From assembly GCF_958450345.1 (NCBI RefSeq), contig NC_088780.1, forward strand, positions 61,837,533 through 61,901,532: a stretch of 64,000 nt of DNA. The letters run 5' to 3'. The stretch is from Calliphora vicina. Lineage: Eukaryota > Arthropoda > Insecta > Diptera > Calliphoridae. Below, piece after piece: positions 44,406 to 55,819 of the stretch. The notes beneath the pieces are model-generated. The model did not search any database. It was not told the DNA's origin and saw nothing but the letters and a program-made list of their open reading frames with translations. How positions within the stretch are numbered: the first letter of the stretch is position 1; the number at the start of each line of letters is the position of its first letter. The translations under genes were made by a program, and so were the position numbers.

Positions 44406-47400
44406 CTGCAAAAGTTAAATTTTATTACATTCCTTTTCTTTTGTGAAAATGTACTTACGAAATGCGATAGGATTGATAGTCTTTTGTAATTCCTCTACTT
44501 GAGCTTAAAACTATATTTTTAGCACCACGTAGAACCATCCAATCTGCCAACTCCAACCCGAAACCTCCTAGACCTCCGGGTATTATATAGCTCAAATCTG
44601 CATTGAAATATACTTGTTTCAAGGCAGTAACCGGCTTTGTGCATATTGATTCTTCATCTTCACGAACCTGAATGATTACCTTTCCTATGTGCTTGCCTCC
44701 GACTAAGAAACGGAATGCTTGTTCTATCTGAGGCGCTTGGAATACAGTTGATGGCAAAGGTTGTATAATGCCCTTGGCTATGTCAATTTCGATTATTTCT
44801 TTCAAATGCTGCGTATATTAACAAACACAAAATAATGAAACAGCTAAGTTAAATTTTCGACTCTCAATTATATGTTCCTTACCCTAATTTCTTCATCGGA
44901 AGCATTTACCAAACGATCAGCCAAAACAGCATGGAATGTTAGCTCCTTAAGGAAACAACTCATACCAAGTTTGCTGTCATTCGCCATGTCAAATTTACCT
45001 ATCTCGAGGAAATGCCCACATAAGCCCAAACAACGTATCGATGCAAAGAGCTTATCTTCAGCCAATGAATTCAAAACAAAGTCTACTCCCTTTCCATTGG
45101 TTTCACGCTGAATCATATACTCAAATGAAGTGTCTCGAGAGTTTCCAATGTGAGATTCTGGAGATGTAGGAATACAAAGAATATGTTAGTATTTAGTAGG
45201 GATTTTTAATTTTTGCTAATTAAAGCCAAGTTTGTTACCTTTTAGTTGAGGGAATGTTTCAAGAAGGAATTTCTTTTTCTGTGGTGTACTGCAAGTTGTG
45301 AATACTTCCATATTGTAGGCCAAGGCTGTTCGTATAGCTGCTAAGCCAATTCCACCCGAACCGGCATGTATGAGGATGCTTTTACCTTTACGTATATCAG
45401 AGCACATGAAGAAAGCGTAGTAGACGGTAATGTAGACCGCGGGTACGGTAGCTGCTTCTTTCAATGACCAATGATCTGGTACTGCGAAATACAACTTGGA
45501 TGGCTTTTCAATATAAGAAGCAACGCCACTCTTAGCAACCATACTCATAATACGACGTCCCGTTTTTGTTTCAATACCTGCAATCTCAATGCCCAAAAGG
45601 CTGTTTTGGTGAAATCTACTAGAGGTATACAATTCAACACCTAAACGACCGGTCGCCAGCATCACGTCACGGAAATTAATTGACGAATATACCACCTTAA
45701 CAGCACAGTTTTTAGGATCCATTGGTCCCTCAAACCAGCGGAAAGACGACAAGTCTCCACGCTGTAGAACATTTCCATATACATGATCTGCCCTGGCAAT
45801 GGATTGTTCTTCCATTTTAAGCTGAAGATGACGATAAGAACCCCATTTACCCTGAAAAGTTTGAATCGATCATTAATAAATACAAGTCTGCAAAAATAAC
45901 TGTGTGCTGCAGAAACTTACATTTTTGTAAACGTTGATAGCCAGTCTTAATGCATACTGGTTGCCATAGAATGGATCACTGAGGCTAAACGAGGGAGCGT
46001 TCAGGTCGTCAACAAAGAAACCAGTAATCAAGTTGCCATCGGGCTCTTTTCGTAAACAGTTTACTAGACCAATTAGACCATTAAGCTTCTCATTGAATGC
46101 ATAAACCACAACAGGTGTTTTATTGGTAATGGCCTGTTGTACTTGTGTCAACCACTCGAATTCGTGATCAGATTCACTAACCTCTATTACCAATGGTTCG
46201 AGATTGAACTTTTTATTTGTTTTTTGCAACAGCAAAATAACCTCTTCATTATTGTCGAGTGGCATGACAGCCAGCATTTTGAAATGTTCTGGAATAATCA
46301 GGTTGTCTATGTTTGAAGTAGTGCGCTCCCGAACGACTAGATACCCACTGTCTATCAATGATTTATTGGTCGCTTTTATTGTTTCCTCATTCATCTGGCC
46401 ACCTAAGCCGCCGACAATAATAAAGTTGCAATTAGACTGTGTGGAGATTTTACCATTTTCAATGTGTATAGCTGCTGGTACATCTGTGGGAATCTGACTG
46501 GAAAGGAACATGTAATCTCCTGTTATAACTGGTAAATCTTCCACAGAATCTAAAAAGTTTGATAGAATAGGCAATCGTCCATCTGTATCGACTTCAACAA
46601 TTTTCATTTTTAATGATGGTGTATTCTCTAAAGCCAGCTGAACGCAGATACGAGCCGCATCAGCTTCACTCACTACAGGTGAGGGGAAATGAGGCAAAAA
46701 ATTGTACTTTTCCAATACTGGAACTCCTGGGGGCTTGCGGCGTTGCACCGGACTAGCATGCAAACCGATCAACTCAATTCCACCTGCAACAATTCTCTTC
46801 GAATCGTGATCAACATAAACATCAAATATACGATTCTCGGGATCCATAGTGGCCATTAGATTAAAGTGGTGAAGGCCATAAATACGTAGTTTACGAATTT
46901 GAGTTGGCAACAGAAGGCTTCGAGAGTCAGATCCTAATATATGTATTTGCAGCATGGCATCCATAAATGTCACCCAATTGTATTTCCATTCAACTTTGCC
47001 GTAGAGCCCATCACCTCGTGCCTGCTGTACAGCTTGGAACGTGCCATTGTAGTGATAACCGCGCAATTTTAATTCCTTATAAAAGTCCTTCTTCGAGACC
47101 ATTGGAAAATCTGATGATTCTTTAAAGTTATTCACTTTTGGAATCGTTGGATTTTCTATTTCGGAAATCTTTCCTGTTACTACCACAGCTCCTGATTCAG
47201 TAATCTATAGTTGAATACATAATAAACAAGATTTAGTCGACCATTAAATATTAGTATATCGATCATTCTCACCTCAAAGTTACCAGTACCATAGTGAATC
47301 ATAACTGTCAAATCTACGCTATTCTTTGCATTTATATTTGTTGCTCTCAGGAATTTAACATCTTCAAATTCAACTGGTACATCCATAAAACTCGGACCAT

Positions 47401-50400
47401 GGTACATAAGAGAAAAAGTTTCCCATACATACTGAAGATAACATGTCGCGGGAACCAATATTTTTCCATCAATTACATGGCCAGTCATATACTCCTCATC
47501 ATCGCTGCCCAAATTAACAGTGAAAGTACGTTCTCCACTTGATTTTGTTTTCATGTTTTCGTATTTTGTTATAAACCAGTCTTCCTTATGATCCCAACGC
47601 ACCAATGAACTAATACCGGGTGTGCCACGAGAGACTGGAAATTCTACTTTTGGATAAAGATTTTGTACCGGGAAGTTAATGCCACTTGTAAAAAGCCTGC
47701 AAGAATTCAATGTTTATCAACATTACTGATAATTTTTGTCAGTTAAAGGGTCTTACTTTCCGAGAGCTGTTAGGAAAAAAAGTCCGTTATTTTTATTTGC
47801 GCGTTGCGTCAGTGGAATATGAATACCACCAGGCATTGAGCGTTTTAAAATAGCCTGTAAAAGACCATGAGGAGCAATTTCGATAGTTAAAGCATTTTTG
47901 GGCAAAAGAGCGAATGTTTCCTCAAAAAGCACGCTGCTTAATAAGTTATTTGTATGATATTCCGCTGAGCACAAATTGCGGCCTGGTTGATCCCATTCAC
48001 TTTTCGGTACACTGGAGCTAAGCCATTTCGAAGATCTTGGTTTAGGGTTGGGAATAGTTTGCTGCAAATATTTTAGCAGTTGTGGACCCATATGTGCTAT
48101 ATAACGGGAATGGTAAGCAATATTCGAGCAAGGGACTTCTTTTGCAAATATGTCCTTGGATTTAAGTTCAGCCACAAAGTTGGCGACATCATCAGCAGGT
48201 CCAGAAATTGTGCATGAATCAGCGCCATTATGACAGGCTACTTCAATTGCACTTGGCAACAAACTAACCATTTTTTTGAAGCCAATGCCAACGGCCGCCA
48301 TAGAACCTTTTATTTTTTCGATTTCTAAACTGACTTTTCCACGGTAGTAAGATGCCAGAATCATTTGTTCAGGGGTAAAACCACCGTCGGCATAACCACA
48401 ACCGAGTTCGCCTACAGAATGTCCAATAATATAGTCTGGTTCCAAGTTAAGTGATCTCAAGACATCCACTAAACCGATTTGAATGGCTGCAATACCAACA
48501 AATGAATGCAAAATATTGTCGAAAACAGCTGGGTCATCCGATGTCAAAATATGAATGAGATCAAGACCTTTGGGTAGAAGAGCTGCATGACAGCGTTCGA
48601 TGGATTGTCGGAATTGAGGAATAATCATTAAGGATGATCCCATTTGTGACCATTGCGATCCCATACCACTGAACACCCATACGATAGGTCTTTTTATTCC
48701 AGTATAATGTTGTACATCTCTAACCAAAACTGTGGCTGGATCTTGACCGTTTTTACAACAAATACCAAAACCGCGAAAAACCAGACCAGAAACTTCATCA
48801 TTTTGTATGTTTTGCAAGAGAGCTATAAATTCTGCATCTAAAGGACGTTTTTCAATGGCATCCAGAATAGTGCTTACAGATTGATCATTCCTACCAGCCC
48901 ACGTTACTAAACGTGGAATATCATCTTCAGGTACACCATTATTTAGCTTGGACTTCTCGAAGGCTTTCAATAAGGCATGAGCATTGGCACCACCGAAGCC
49001 AAATGAATTTATGCCGATGTACGGTTTCTCCAAGTCCATAACATCCTTCACTACAACCAACCTTCCTTCCGCCAATGCAGAAATTTCTGGTTTGATTTCT
49101 TCAAAGTTAATGTTGGGTGGAATTTTTCCATTTTCGAAAGCAAAACATGCCTTTATTAATGAATTGACACCCGAAGCTGCTTCAGAATGACCAACATTCG
49201 ATTTAACAGAACCTACCAATAACGGCGATGAACGTTGACTACAAAGCACATTATCAATAGCACGACATTCCTCCGGATCTCCAACTACAGTACCTGTGCT
49301 ATGTGCTTCCAAATAACCCAGCTCATTCGGGCTAACGTTGACTTCATTGTAAAATTCATTTAGCAACTGTTCTTGCAATTTACCAGAGGGATATGTAATA
49401 CCCTCGGGCTTATAACCATCGCAATTGGTCTTCGAGTACACTACAGTTGCATACACACGTTTGGCATTTCGCTTGCGCTGTAGAAACATACAATTGATAG
49501 CTTCTGAACGAGTGTAACCGCTTGCATCCTTGTCAAATGGGCGACAGAAACCATCAGAAGCCAAAACACCAAGTCTATTTGAAAAGAAATATTTTCGGTG
49601 GTTTTAAAAATCATCTTAAAATAAATAATGAAAAGTAGAACCAACCTGGCAAACTGTAATGTAACAAATGGATGCAATAATAAATTTGCGCCGCCAATTA
49701 TGGCGGCATCGATTTCACCATTTCGCAAAGCGGTAAAGGCATTATCCAGGGCATACATCGAACTTGAACAGGCAGTGTCCACAAGAAAAGAGGGACCGTG
49801 CAGGCCGAGCGCATAAGAAATTCTGTTTGCCAACATAGCACGACTGCACCCCGTTATACCAAAACCACCCGATGATACTTTTTCATAAAACCAAGTTTTC
49901 TCCGATTCTGAAATACAAGAACCAATGTAGACTCCTGTTTTGGTGCCACGCAAAGTCTTTGGATTGATTCCAGCATCAATGACGGCCTCATATGCCATCT
50001 CCATTAATATACGGGTTTGAGGATCCATTGTATGGGCCTGTTTGAAGTGCACGCCAAAGAAAGTGGCATCGAATTTCTCAAGTTCGTAGATTTTTCCAGA
50101 GCGTTTGGGAATTTCTGGATTAAAATGACGCCAACGACGTTCGTCATCATCGACCATGTCAATCTAATGAAAATTAATTACATGTTAATTTAATTTTTTT
50201 AATAACAATGTTTTTGCACATATTTATTTTTCGATCTTCACACCCAAAAATTTTTTTAAAGCTTTGATATAATGAAAAAACCTTTTTTTTAAATTCAGTA
50301 TAGTCGTAACTTTGATCATTTATGTTGGTTGAAACTAATAGAGCTCTCAAGATCAAAATCTCTAGGTCATACAATACAGTATTTTGCAAAAACTAAATAG

Positions 50401-50923
50401 TAGATTCAAACTATTTAGTATTGCAAAAACTCAAGATGAATGCATATGTTTTACACATGTATTTCACATTTAAAAAAATTAGCCATGGAAGCAATTGATT
50501 CTTTCGGAAGGTATTACAAACTAATGTTTCGGCTATTTCCAATTTATAAATGATTGCCTTCATAAATCACATTCCTTAGTTTTGCAATCTTTTAAAAGGA
50601 GTTAAAATTCATTACAAATAACAGAAATTAATTTTACTAAAATTAATACTGCTGTTTCTGCATGTTAAATATTCGTTCTCAAAATAAATTTCTTAAATAC
50701 AACTTTTTGTTGTTCATTCACAATCACAAATAACACACACCTTATTGTAAAGATTATATTCATATTCTGCAGTGTTATGACAATTTGGAAATTTTCCAGA
50801 GATTCCCGAAATTACTATATCATCTCCTTCTGTTTCTGGAAAAATTCTCGAGTATTTTTTATATTTTTTTTCACTACCCGATGTTGAAGAAATATTCTCT
50901 GATGTTTCTTTGTTATTCGACAT
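42638..50923 (-). CDS. FASN: Type I fatty acid synthase (animal FASN), complete 9-exon gene
   Basis: Encodes a 2,410-residue cytosolic multienzyme building long-chain fatty acids from acetyl-CoA, malonyl-CoA and NADPH. CDS = complement of exons 50741-50923, 49646-50163, 47757-49574, 47273-47696, 45921-47204, 45239-45851, 44883-45157, 44459-44808, 42638-44405; all introns are GT-AG and phases agree. Domains: KS about 36-440 (Cys193 in DTACSSS, His325 in EAHSTGT, His363 in NVGHSE); MAT about 528-850 (Ser620 in GHSVGE, His722); DH about 870-1150 (His913 in HVIDGKILVP, Asp1063); non-catalytic centre; ER about 1425-1740 (HAGSGGIGLAA at 1571); KR about 1755-2000 (GGLGGFG at 1783; Lys1887, Ser1913, Tyr1926); ACP Ser2046 in GMDSL; TE Ser2205 in GYSFG, Asp2231, His2372. 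Length is usual for the family. Oddity: the KR cofactor loop reads SSSRG where TSRSG is usual. Flies have several FASN paralogues, some used in oenocytes for surface lipids; which one this is cannot be decided here. Confidence 0.97.
44459..44808 (-). CDS. FASN: FASN exon 8 (ER end, KR dinucleotide fold)
   Basis: Codons 1706-1822 (last one split). YIIPGGLGGFGLELADW is the KR Rossmann signature; Pro replaces the usual Thr before GGLGG, and the following loop is VLSSSRG rather than the usual VLTSRSG. Donor GTAAGT; 53-bp intron, the shortest here. Confidence 0.95.
44883..45157 (-). CDS. FASN: FASN exon 7 (enoyl reductase C-terminal part)
   Basis: Codons 1614-1705. SHIGNSRDTSFEYMI and GVDFVLNSLAEDKL are typical of the ER catalytic fold. 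Ends AGG before GTAAGG, phase 0. Confidence 0.94.
45239..45851 (-). CDS. FASN: FASN exon 6 (enoyl reductase, NADPH site)
   Basis: Codons 1410-1613 plus one base. Starts GKWGSYRHLQL. Contains the ER core VVYSSINFRDVMLATG and the nucleotide-binding HAGSGGIGLAAI. The split codon is completed as GAA by the next exon, giving FPQLK-E-SHIGNSRD. Confidence 0.95.
45921..47204 (-). CDS. FASN: FASN exon 5 (dehydratase second half, central structural region)
   Basis: Codons 982-1409. Carries FMDAMLQ, which fits the second DH catalytic aspartate (Asp1063) with Gln four residues later. The remainder is the weakly conserved region that in animal FASN holds the inactive methyltransferase and structural KR half; no S-adenosylmethionine motif is evident. 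Ends at the strong donor GTAAGT. Confidence 0.93.
47273..47696 (-). CDS. FASN: FASN exon 4 (MAT end, first half of dehydratase)
   Basis: Codons 840-981. Opens with KLFTSGINF after acceptor TTGCAG and contains the dehydratase signature HVIDGKILVPAT with catalytic His913. Ends with GAG at a GTGAGA donor, phase 0. Confidence 0.94.
47757..49574 (-). CDS. FASN: FASN exon 3 (rest of KS, linker, MAT)
   Basis: Codons 234-840, the largest exon. Contains both KS histidines, the INSFGFGGANAH end of KS, the FSGMGSQW entry of the malonyl/acetyltransferase, its GHSVGE serine and AYHS histidine. Ends two bases into the codon of Lys840 before donor GTAAGA; the next intron is 60 bp. Confidence 0.96.
49646..50163 (-). 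CDS. FASN: FASN exon 2 (KS, nucleophile)
   Basis: Begins IDMVDDDERRW after acceptor TTAG, matching the conserved DDERRW segment of insect FASN. It carries LRGTKTGVYIG and the KS nucleophile Cys193. Reading frame runs on past 49646 into the 71-bp intron; the donor GTTGGT at 49645 restores the KS sequence FARLGVLASDG across the junction (Arg234 is split). Confidence 0.93.
50741..50923 (-). CDS. FASN: FASN exon 1 (start codon, N-terminus, first KS strand)
   Basis: Codons 1-61. The ATG at 50923 opens a Ser/Glu/Lys-rich leader of about 34 residues that lacks a hydrophobic signal, followed by the first KS strand (VISGISGKFPNC). The exon ends in AAG at 50741 before GTGTGT; phase 0. The following intron (50164-50740, 577 bp) is the longest of the gene and could hold regulatory sequence, though I see no clear element in it. 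Confidence 0.9.
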
Positions 50924-51473
50924 GATTCACTATTAATATTTTATATCTTTGGGTCTTTAAGTGAAATTTTTCAGTTTTTTTTATTATTTATTTTTTTTAT
51001 TGATTAGGAAACCGAAGATTGTGAGGTGTTACGCGTAATCCAAATAAAGCGAAATATATCCTGTATAATCGAACGAATTGCCAATCAAACTGCAATTGAT
51101 TTAAAGCCGAAATTGTGGCTACTTTTATAATTTGATTCTTCCTCATTAAAAATTCCAACAAGTGTCGGCTTTTCAATACATTTTAATTACAATTTAACAA
51201 CGCCGACCAGTCAAATAAAAAATCATCCAACATATTGTATAATTAAGAAACAATTTGATAATTTATGTATAGAAAAAATTAAAAAAACTCAATGCATAGT
51301 GGTTTAGTGAGGTTAAATTTTTAAATCTTTTCTTTTCGTTCTATTAAAAATATAATTTGTTTACACTTTTTTTAATAACCAACCCCATTAGCGGAACAAT
51401 AGAAATATAATGTAGTTAGTTGTTATGTAAGTTGTATGTAGAAAATTTATTTAAATTCTAAAAATAACTATAA
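50924..51473. other. FASN 5' flank; no gene
   Basis: Upstream of the FASN start codon. No TATA box is obvious at a useful distance and no open frame is convincing. The 5' UTR and promoter should lie here, or beyond an unseen non-coding exon, but I cannot place a transcription start. Confidence 0.4.
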
Positions 51474-51756
51474 CAAGTAAGAGAGATATATCTGGCAGTG
51501 CCGAATCTTACATACCTTTCACCAAATTATAAATATTTTTAGGTAAACTAAATTTATTTTTTTTCCAAAGTTGTTTTTTGATTTTTTGAAAATTTTTTTT
51601 CTTCAAATTGTTACTTTAAATTTTTTTTTTTTATATTAAAAAAATAATTTTGGTTTTTAAAATTTTTTTTGGTGAAAAATAAAAATTCGGTTTAAAAATA
51701 ATTTTTCCGATTTTGACACATTGTAGGTCCATCTTACTATGGTCTTATATAAGTCG
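51474..51756 (+). mobile_element. DINE-1/Helentron-like element copy 9, truncated
   Basis: CAAGTAAGAGAGATATATCT and the hairpin region, then family text as far as CTTACTATGGTCTTATATAA, where it stops abruptly at CGCACAGTGGCTCATTATCG, the start of another repeat. Confidence 0.8.
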
Positions 51757-51945
51757 CACAGTGGCTCATTATCGAATTTTCATCTGCCAAAACTCTGTAA
51801 CTTTTGAACCGATTTTAGAAATTGTTTTGATGGACAGATAACTTCTCGAATTTTTCTCCAGTTTTAATTTCATTAAAATCGGTTTAGCAGTTGTTGAGCA
51901 ATTTAAGGTTAAAGTTGAACTTTTAATTTTTGTATAGCATTTAGT
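51757..51945. repeat. Repeat beginning CACAGTGGCTCATTATC
   Basis: Reads like an insect TE end (TTTTGAACCGATTTTAGAAA, TTAAAATCGGTTTAGCAGTT). Compare CACAATGGGGCAGAATCG at 32451. Family not identified. Confidence 0.4.
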
Positions 51946-52099
51946 ATGAAAATTAGGGTTTGGGATCCGGGAATTTCCACATGGGAAATCCCGGGATTTC
52001 CCGTAAAATTGTAGTCGTGAATTCCCGGGAAATTTAAATTTTGTTCCCAAGAAAAACGGGAAATTTAAAATTAATTAAAAATACTTTAATATATTTAAA

Positions 52100-52320
52100 T
52101 ATGACATCTCTGTTTGATGAATGGCTTGTTCCAAATATTAGTGGAGCTTTTAAACCCCATTAAGGATACAGTAGAAGCATTAAGCCGAAATGAAGCCATT
52201 TTTCTGATAGGTGATGCTATAATGAACACACTTTATGAACAGCAGTTATCTAAAAATTCTACGATTTCTCAAAAAACGGTTCATTCAATTAAATTAAACC
52301 TAAAAACTTCAACATTATAA
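52100..52320 (+). pseudogene. hAT transposase relic
   Basis: LVELLNPIKDTVEALSRNEA followed by IGDAIMNTLYEQQLSKNST resembles the hAT stretch (L.PI..ttEaLcr.dA.ll.ad) upstream of the C-terminal domain. Short and isolated, so a fossil. A second, independent copy lies at 57940-58095. Confidence 0.6.
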
Positions 52321-52517
52321 GACAAATTATAATATAAAAACACAATGTTAAAAATTTATGGACAGCATATGTATGAACGCCTATGACCACAAGTGAACTG
52401 ACAATTCAAACTGAATAAAAAAAATAATCAGCTGTTTCATCGCAGTCACCTTTCTAAGTGTGCCCTGGTTTGTAAAGAAAAAAAAAGAAAAAATGGCGGC
52501 TAAAACCGGTTTTTTTT

Positions 52518-52655
52518 GAGTCCAGTCAACTGTAATAAAAAAGCCCCTAAAGTATGCAGTACAAATTTAGATATTTTATTTGCAAATAAATAAGAACAGG
52601 CATGGTTTGAGAAACTTGACGAAATGCTACCGGGCGAAGCCCGTCAACTACTTTT
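52518..52655 (-). mobile_element. LINE/SINE tail repeat, reversed partial copy
   Basis: GGGCTTCGCCCGGTAGCATT and TGCATACTTTAGGGGCTTTT read on the minus strand match 17258-17410. Confidence 0.7.
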
Positions 52656-53229
52656 ATATAAAAAAAATATAATAGAAAATATAACAGAAAAATCAAAAGA
52701 AAGAAGCTAAAAAGTTCATTAAAAATCCCATTAACATATTAATCGACATCGTATTATAAAGCTACGTTCACAATTTATAAAATTTTGTGACACTTAATTG
52801 CTCTTTTACTCTACTAAATCATGAATACCGCTAATATTTAATTTTATAGTAACAAGCGTTCGCCAAATATTTTAACAAACTTTTTTTGGTTTATGTGGGT
52901 ACAATTGAATTGTAATGTATTGTTTTTCTTCTTTTTTTTTAATAAAATTACACAATTTAATAAAATAATTTTCTTTTTTACTTATTTTTCTAGTTGAAAA
53001 AACATTCCCGGAAATGAAATTTTTCATTCCCGTTTCCCGGGAAATTAAATTATCCGGGAAACCCCAAACACTAATGAACATTTTTTGAATCAGCTATACT
53101 TATTAAAAAAGTTATCATATCAGCAGATAAAAACAAGTAAATAAGTATGTTCGGCCAAGCTCGACCCTACACTATAATTTTGTTTTGGTGAATGATTTTC
53201 GGAAGAGGGCATTATATGAGAGCTATGAC

Positions 53230-53986
53230 CATAGCTGCCAGATTTGACGATTTATCGTCATTTTGACGATTTTTGGTTTCAAAAATAGCAATTTGACGAT
53301 TTCTTTCTCGAAAATTACAATTTTCTGCATTATGAAAATATGGTACTATTTTATGAAATAGTATCATATCTTGATGGGGAATATTTAGATTTTGAATTTT
53401 GTCAATTCAAATTTTTAGATTTTATATCAATTTTTGTAAATAAAATTACTGAAATAAAACGGAAAAATTCTAAAGCAACTTTTTCTCTTTTGACTAAATT
53501 TATTCAGAATATAATGACATTACCCCATTCAATTGAAGCCGACAAGCTCGAATTTATGCTTTAATCTCAGGCATTATTACTTTCCGAATGGACCACCTAC
53601 AGCGTGGTGCTATATTTTAATGAAAAAGTAATGTCAGGGATTGTTCTTTCGGGTCATAATAAAGATTTAGACATTAAATTCTATTTTATGTGTTTTTTAT
53701 AAAAGTAAAGAAAACTTCTGAATGAAACCTTATATTATAATTAAATTGAGCTTTACTTTTTTATTTTACTGATCCCTTATTTATAAACTTCAATTTTAAG
53801 AAATGTTTTTTGATAAATGTGATGTTTTCGTTCACTTTTTAAACAGAAATTTAAAATTCCTGTTAGAAATCTTGACCTTTTTATTTATCCGATTTTTTTT
53901 GACGATTTTTAAAATTGGAAATGACGATTATTTTCTTTTTTATCGGGATATTGACGATTTTTTCCCAAATTCATCTGGCAGCCTTG
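53230..53986. mobile_element. hAT-type element with TTGACGATTT words
   Basis: CATAGCTGCCAGAT and reversed CAAGGCTGCCAGAT; perfect 8-bp duplication GCTATGAC at 53222-53229 and 53987-53994. Four or more TTGACGATTT words at the left and several at the right. Holds a hAT C-terminal relic at 53445-53564. Confidence 0.92.
53340..53564 (+). pseudogene. hAT transposase C-terminal relic
   Basis: The end of this open segment reads LLTKFIQNIMTLPHSIEADK, matching the hAT dimerisation motif form (…L..LPHSnA..Er.FS). The rest of the transposase is absent. It supports the hAT assignment of its host element. Confidence 0.65.
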
Positions 53987-54284
53987 GCTATGACTAATTA
54001 TGGACCTATCGCCATGAAATTAGGTCGTGTGATTTATGTCTATATGGAAGTTATTTCTGTTGAATTTTGTGTTTATACCAACATTTTTAAGAGATTTATG
54101 CTCGTTAAAGGGATTTTCGGAAGAGGGCATTATATAGGAGCTATGACTAATTATGGACCGATCATCATTAAATTAGGTGACATTAATTCAGTTTTTATAA
54201 AACTTATTTGGAGCTAAATTTGTATAGATACATATATAAATTAACCATTTACGACCGATAAAGTATAATTTCGGGAGAAATTTT

Positions 54285-55795
54285 CGGTTAACCGAAAAAC
54301 CGGTTTTTCTTCGAAATCTCGGTTTTTTGTGAACCGGTTAATTTAAAATGTTGATTTTCGGTTAACCGATTTTATTCACTCGGTTAACCGGTTTTTAAAA
54401 TTTGGGACTAAATAAAATTAATAAATCTCATGTTTTTTTTTCATTTTTATATTCATTATTGGTCTGATTTGAAACCTAAACTGCTGATACAAACCTCTTT
54501 AGATTAATATTTTTAAGAATTACAATAAGGGTCCTCATGTAAACGCTTAAATGTCTCGCAAATTGTGCAATCTGTGCATTTTTACACTCTCGCAAATGAA
54601 CTGTCAGAAAATTTATGAAAATTCGTTTGCACAACTCGGATAAGTTTGCGCGACAATTTAGACTCGCAACTTGAATTTATTGTGCATTTTATGAATCAGC
54701 TGCTTTGGTTAACTTTTATTTATAAAAAATAAAAATAAAATAAAATATAAAAATTTTTTGTGAAAATTGTGCAACTTTGGAACAGAACATAAACAAAATC
54801 TTCCAAACTATGTATACCACCATTGTTCCAAAGACCTACATAACTATCATTCAACAATTTAAGAATTAAAATTTATACAATTTGAAAAAAAAAAATTGTT
54901 GAAGCTTTTGTTGAATTTATTTTTATTTGACATTTTTATCAAACATACATTTTCTGTATAAACTTGAACAAAATTGAAAAGGTGTGCTCATGAAACCGTC
55001 GCGCAAATTTGCACAAATGGGGAAACTTAAGCGTTTCAATGAGTACCCTTAACGATTCTAAATAGTACAGGACGATGAGTTTACTGAAAAACTTTTTCAG
55101 AATAAATTGCACATAATGAAACTTAAAAATTTTATTCCGCATAATTGTAGAAGTTAAGCTAAATCATAATAAACGTTAATTTGAAGTTGATTTACATACC
55201 ATCTTTCAATAAATTTGACTTCATAAGTGTATTTTACTCTTAAAATTTTATTTTATTATTAATTTCAAAGTCCTTTTAAGAAATATTACAAGAGAGACAA
55301 AAAACATTCTAAAATTCATGATTTGAAATATTTTTGAAATAGGATAATGGAGTTTCATTAATTATTTGGTATGATTTATAATGACAAATTATCACAGCTA
55401 TGATGAAGTGAGTTTGCATCTTGTAACTTTTTCTGTTTCATATCAGAAAGTCGAGGTGATAATAAATTTCAAAATTATCAAATATTTAATTAAAAACTTT
55501 ATTTACATTTTTTGGTTGAAATTTAATGAATAAACCAATAATTAAAACAAGTATTACATATTTAGTAACATGTTTATACTCAATTCCATTTCACTGAGAT
55601 AATTTTTAAATTTTTACTTAGCACTTTTGTTTATTTATATGTAGTTATTTAATATTTACCATTCCTGGCTACAAAAAACTACAAATTTTAAAACTCTGTG
55701 TACTTTATAGGACATTTTATGTTTTCTACACATATATGACGGTTAACCGGTTTAACTGGTTTTTTCGATGTCGGTTAACCGAAAAAGTGTTAAAA
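54285..55795 (+). mobile_element. Element with AACCGG words, copy with insertion
   Basis: TTCGGTTAACCGAAAAACCG, CGGTTTTTTGTGAACCGGTT and CGGTTAACCGATTTTATTCA at the left; ACGGTTAACCGGTTTAACTG and TCGGTTAACCGAAAAAG at the right. Same family as 7690-8498 in reverse. Contains the 526-bp insertion at 54526-55051. Confidence 0.65.
54526..55051. mobile_element. TIR element (TAAGGGTCCTCATG ends) nested in AACCGG element
   Basis: TAAGGGTCCTCATGTAAACG and reversed TAAGGGTACTCATTGAAACG, both continuing CTTAA. The related copy at 8190-8230 lacks it (AATTACAATGATTCTA on the minus strand), giving an independent empty site. CGCAAATTTGCACAA words recur inside. Confidence 0.85.
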
Positions 55796-55819
55796 GTGAT
55801 ATAAATTGGAAAGTTAATT

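Larger units (their letters stand above)
51954..53073. mobile_element. hAT-type element with CCCGGGAAA words
   Basis: TAGGGTTTGGGATCCGGG and reversed TAGTGTTTGGGGTTTCCCG; flanks ATGAAAAT (51946-51953) and ATGAACAT (53074-53081), 7/8. Both ends carry (T)CCCGGGAAA(TT) words. Contains a transposase relic (52100-52320) and a nested LINE/SINE tail (52518-52655). Confidence 0.85.
53140..54240 (+). repeat. Dipteran dispersed repeat (GGAGCTATGACTAATTATGG) split by an hAT element
   Basis: CAAGTAAATAAGTATGTTCG, then TTTTCGGAAGAGGGCATTAT at about 53197 and again at 54115, each followed by GAGCTATGAC(TAATTATGGACC). The two units of the host repeat lie on either side of the insertion at 53230-53986. Confidence 0.7.

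Noticed and set aside
42638..50923. Bacterial-type polyketide synthase acquired by transfer
   Set aside because: Nine exons with phase-consistent GT-AG introns and the exact animal FASN domain order argue for an ordinary insect gene.
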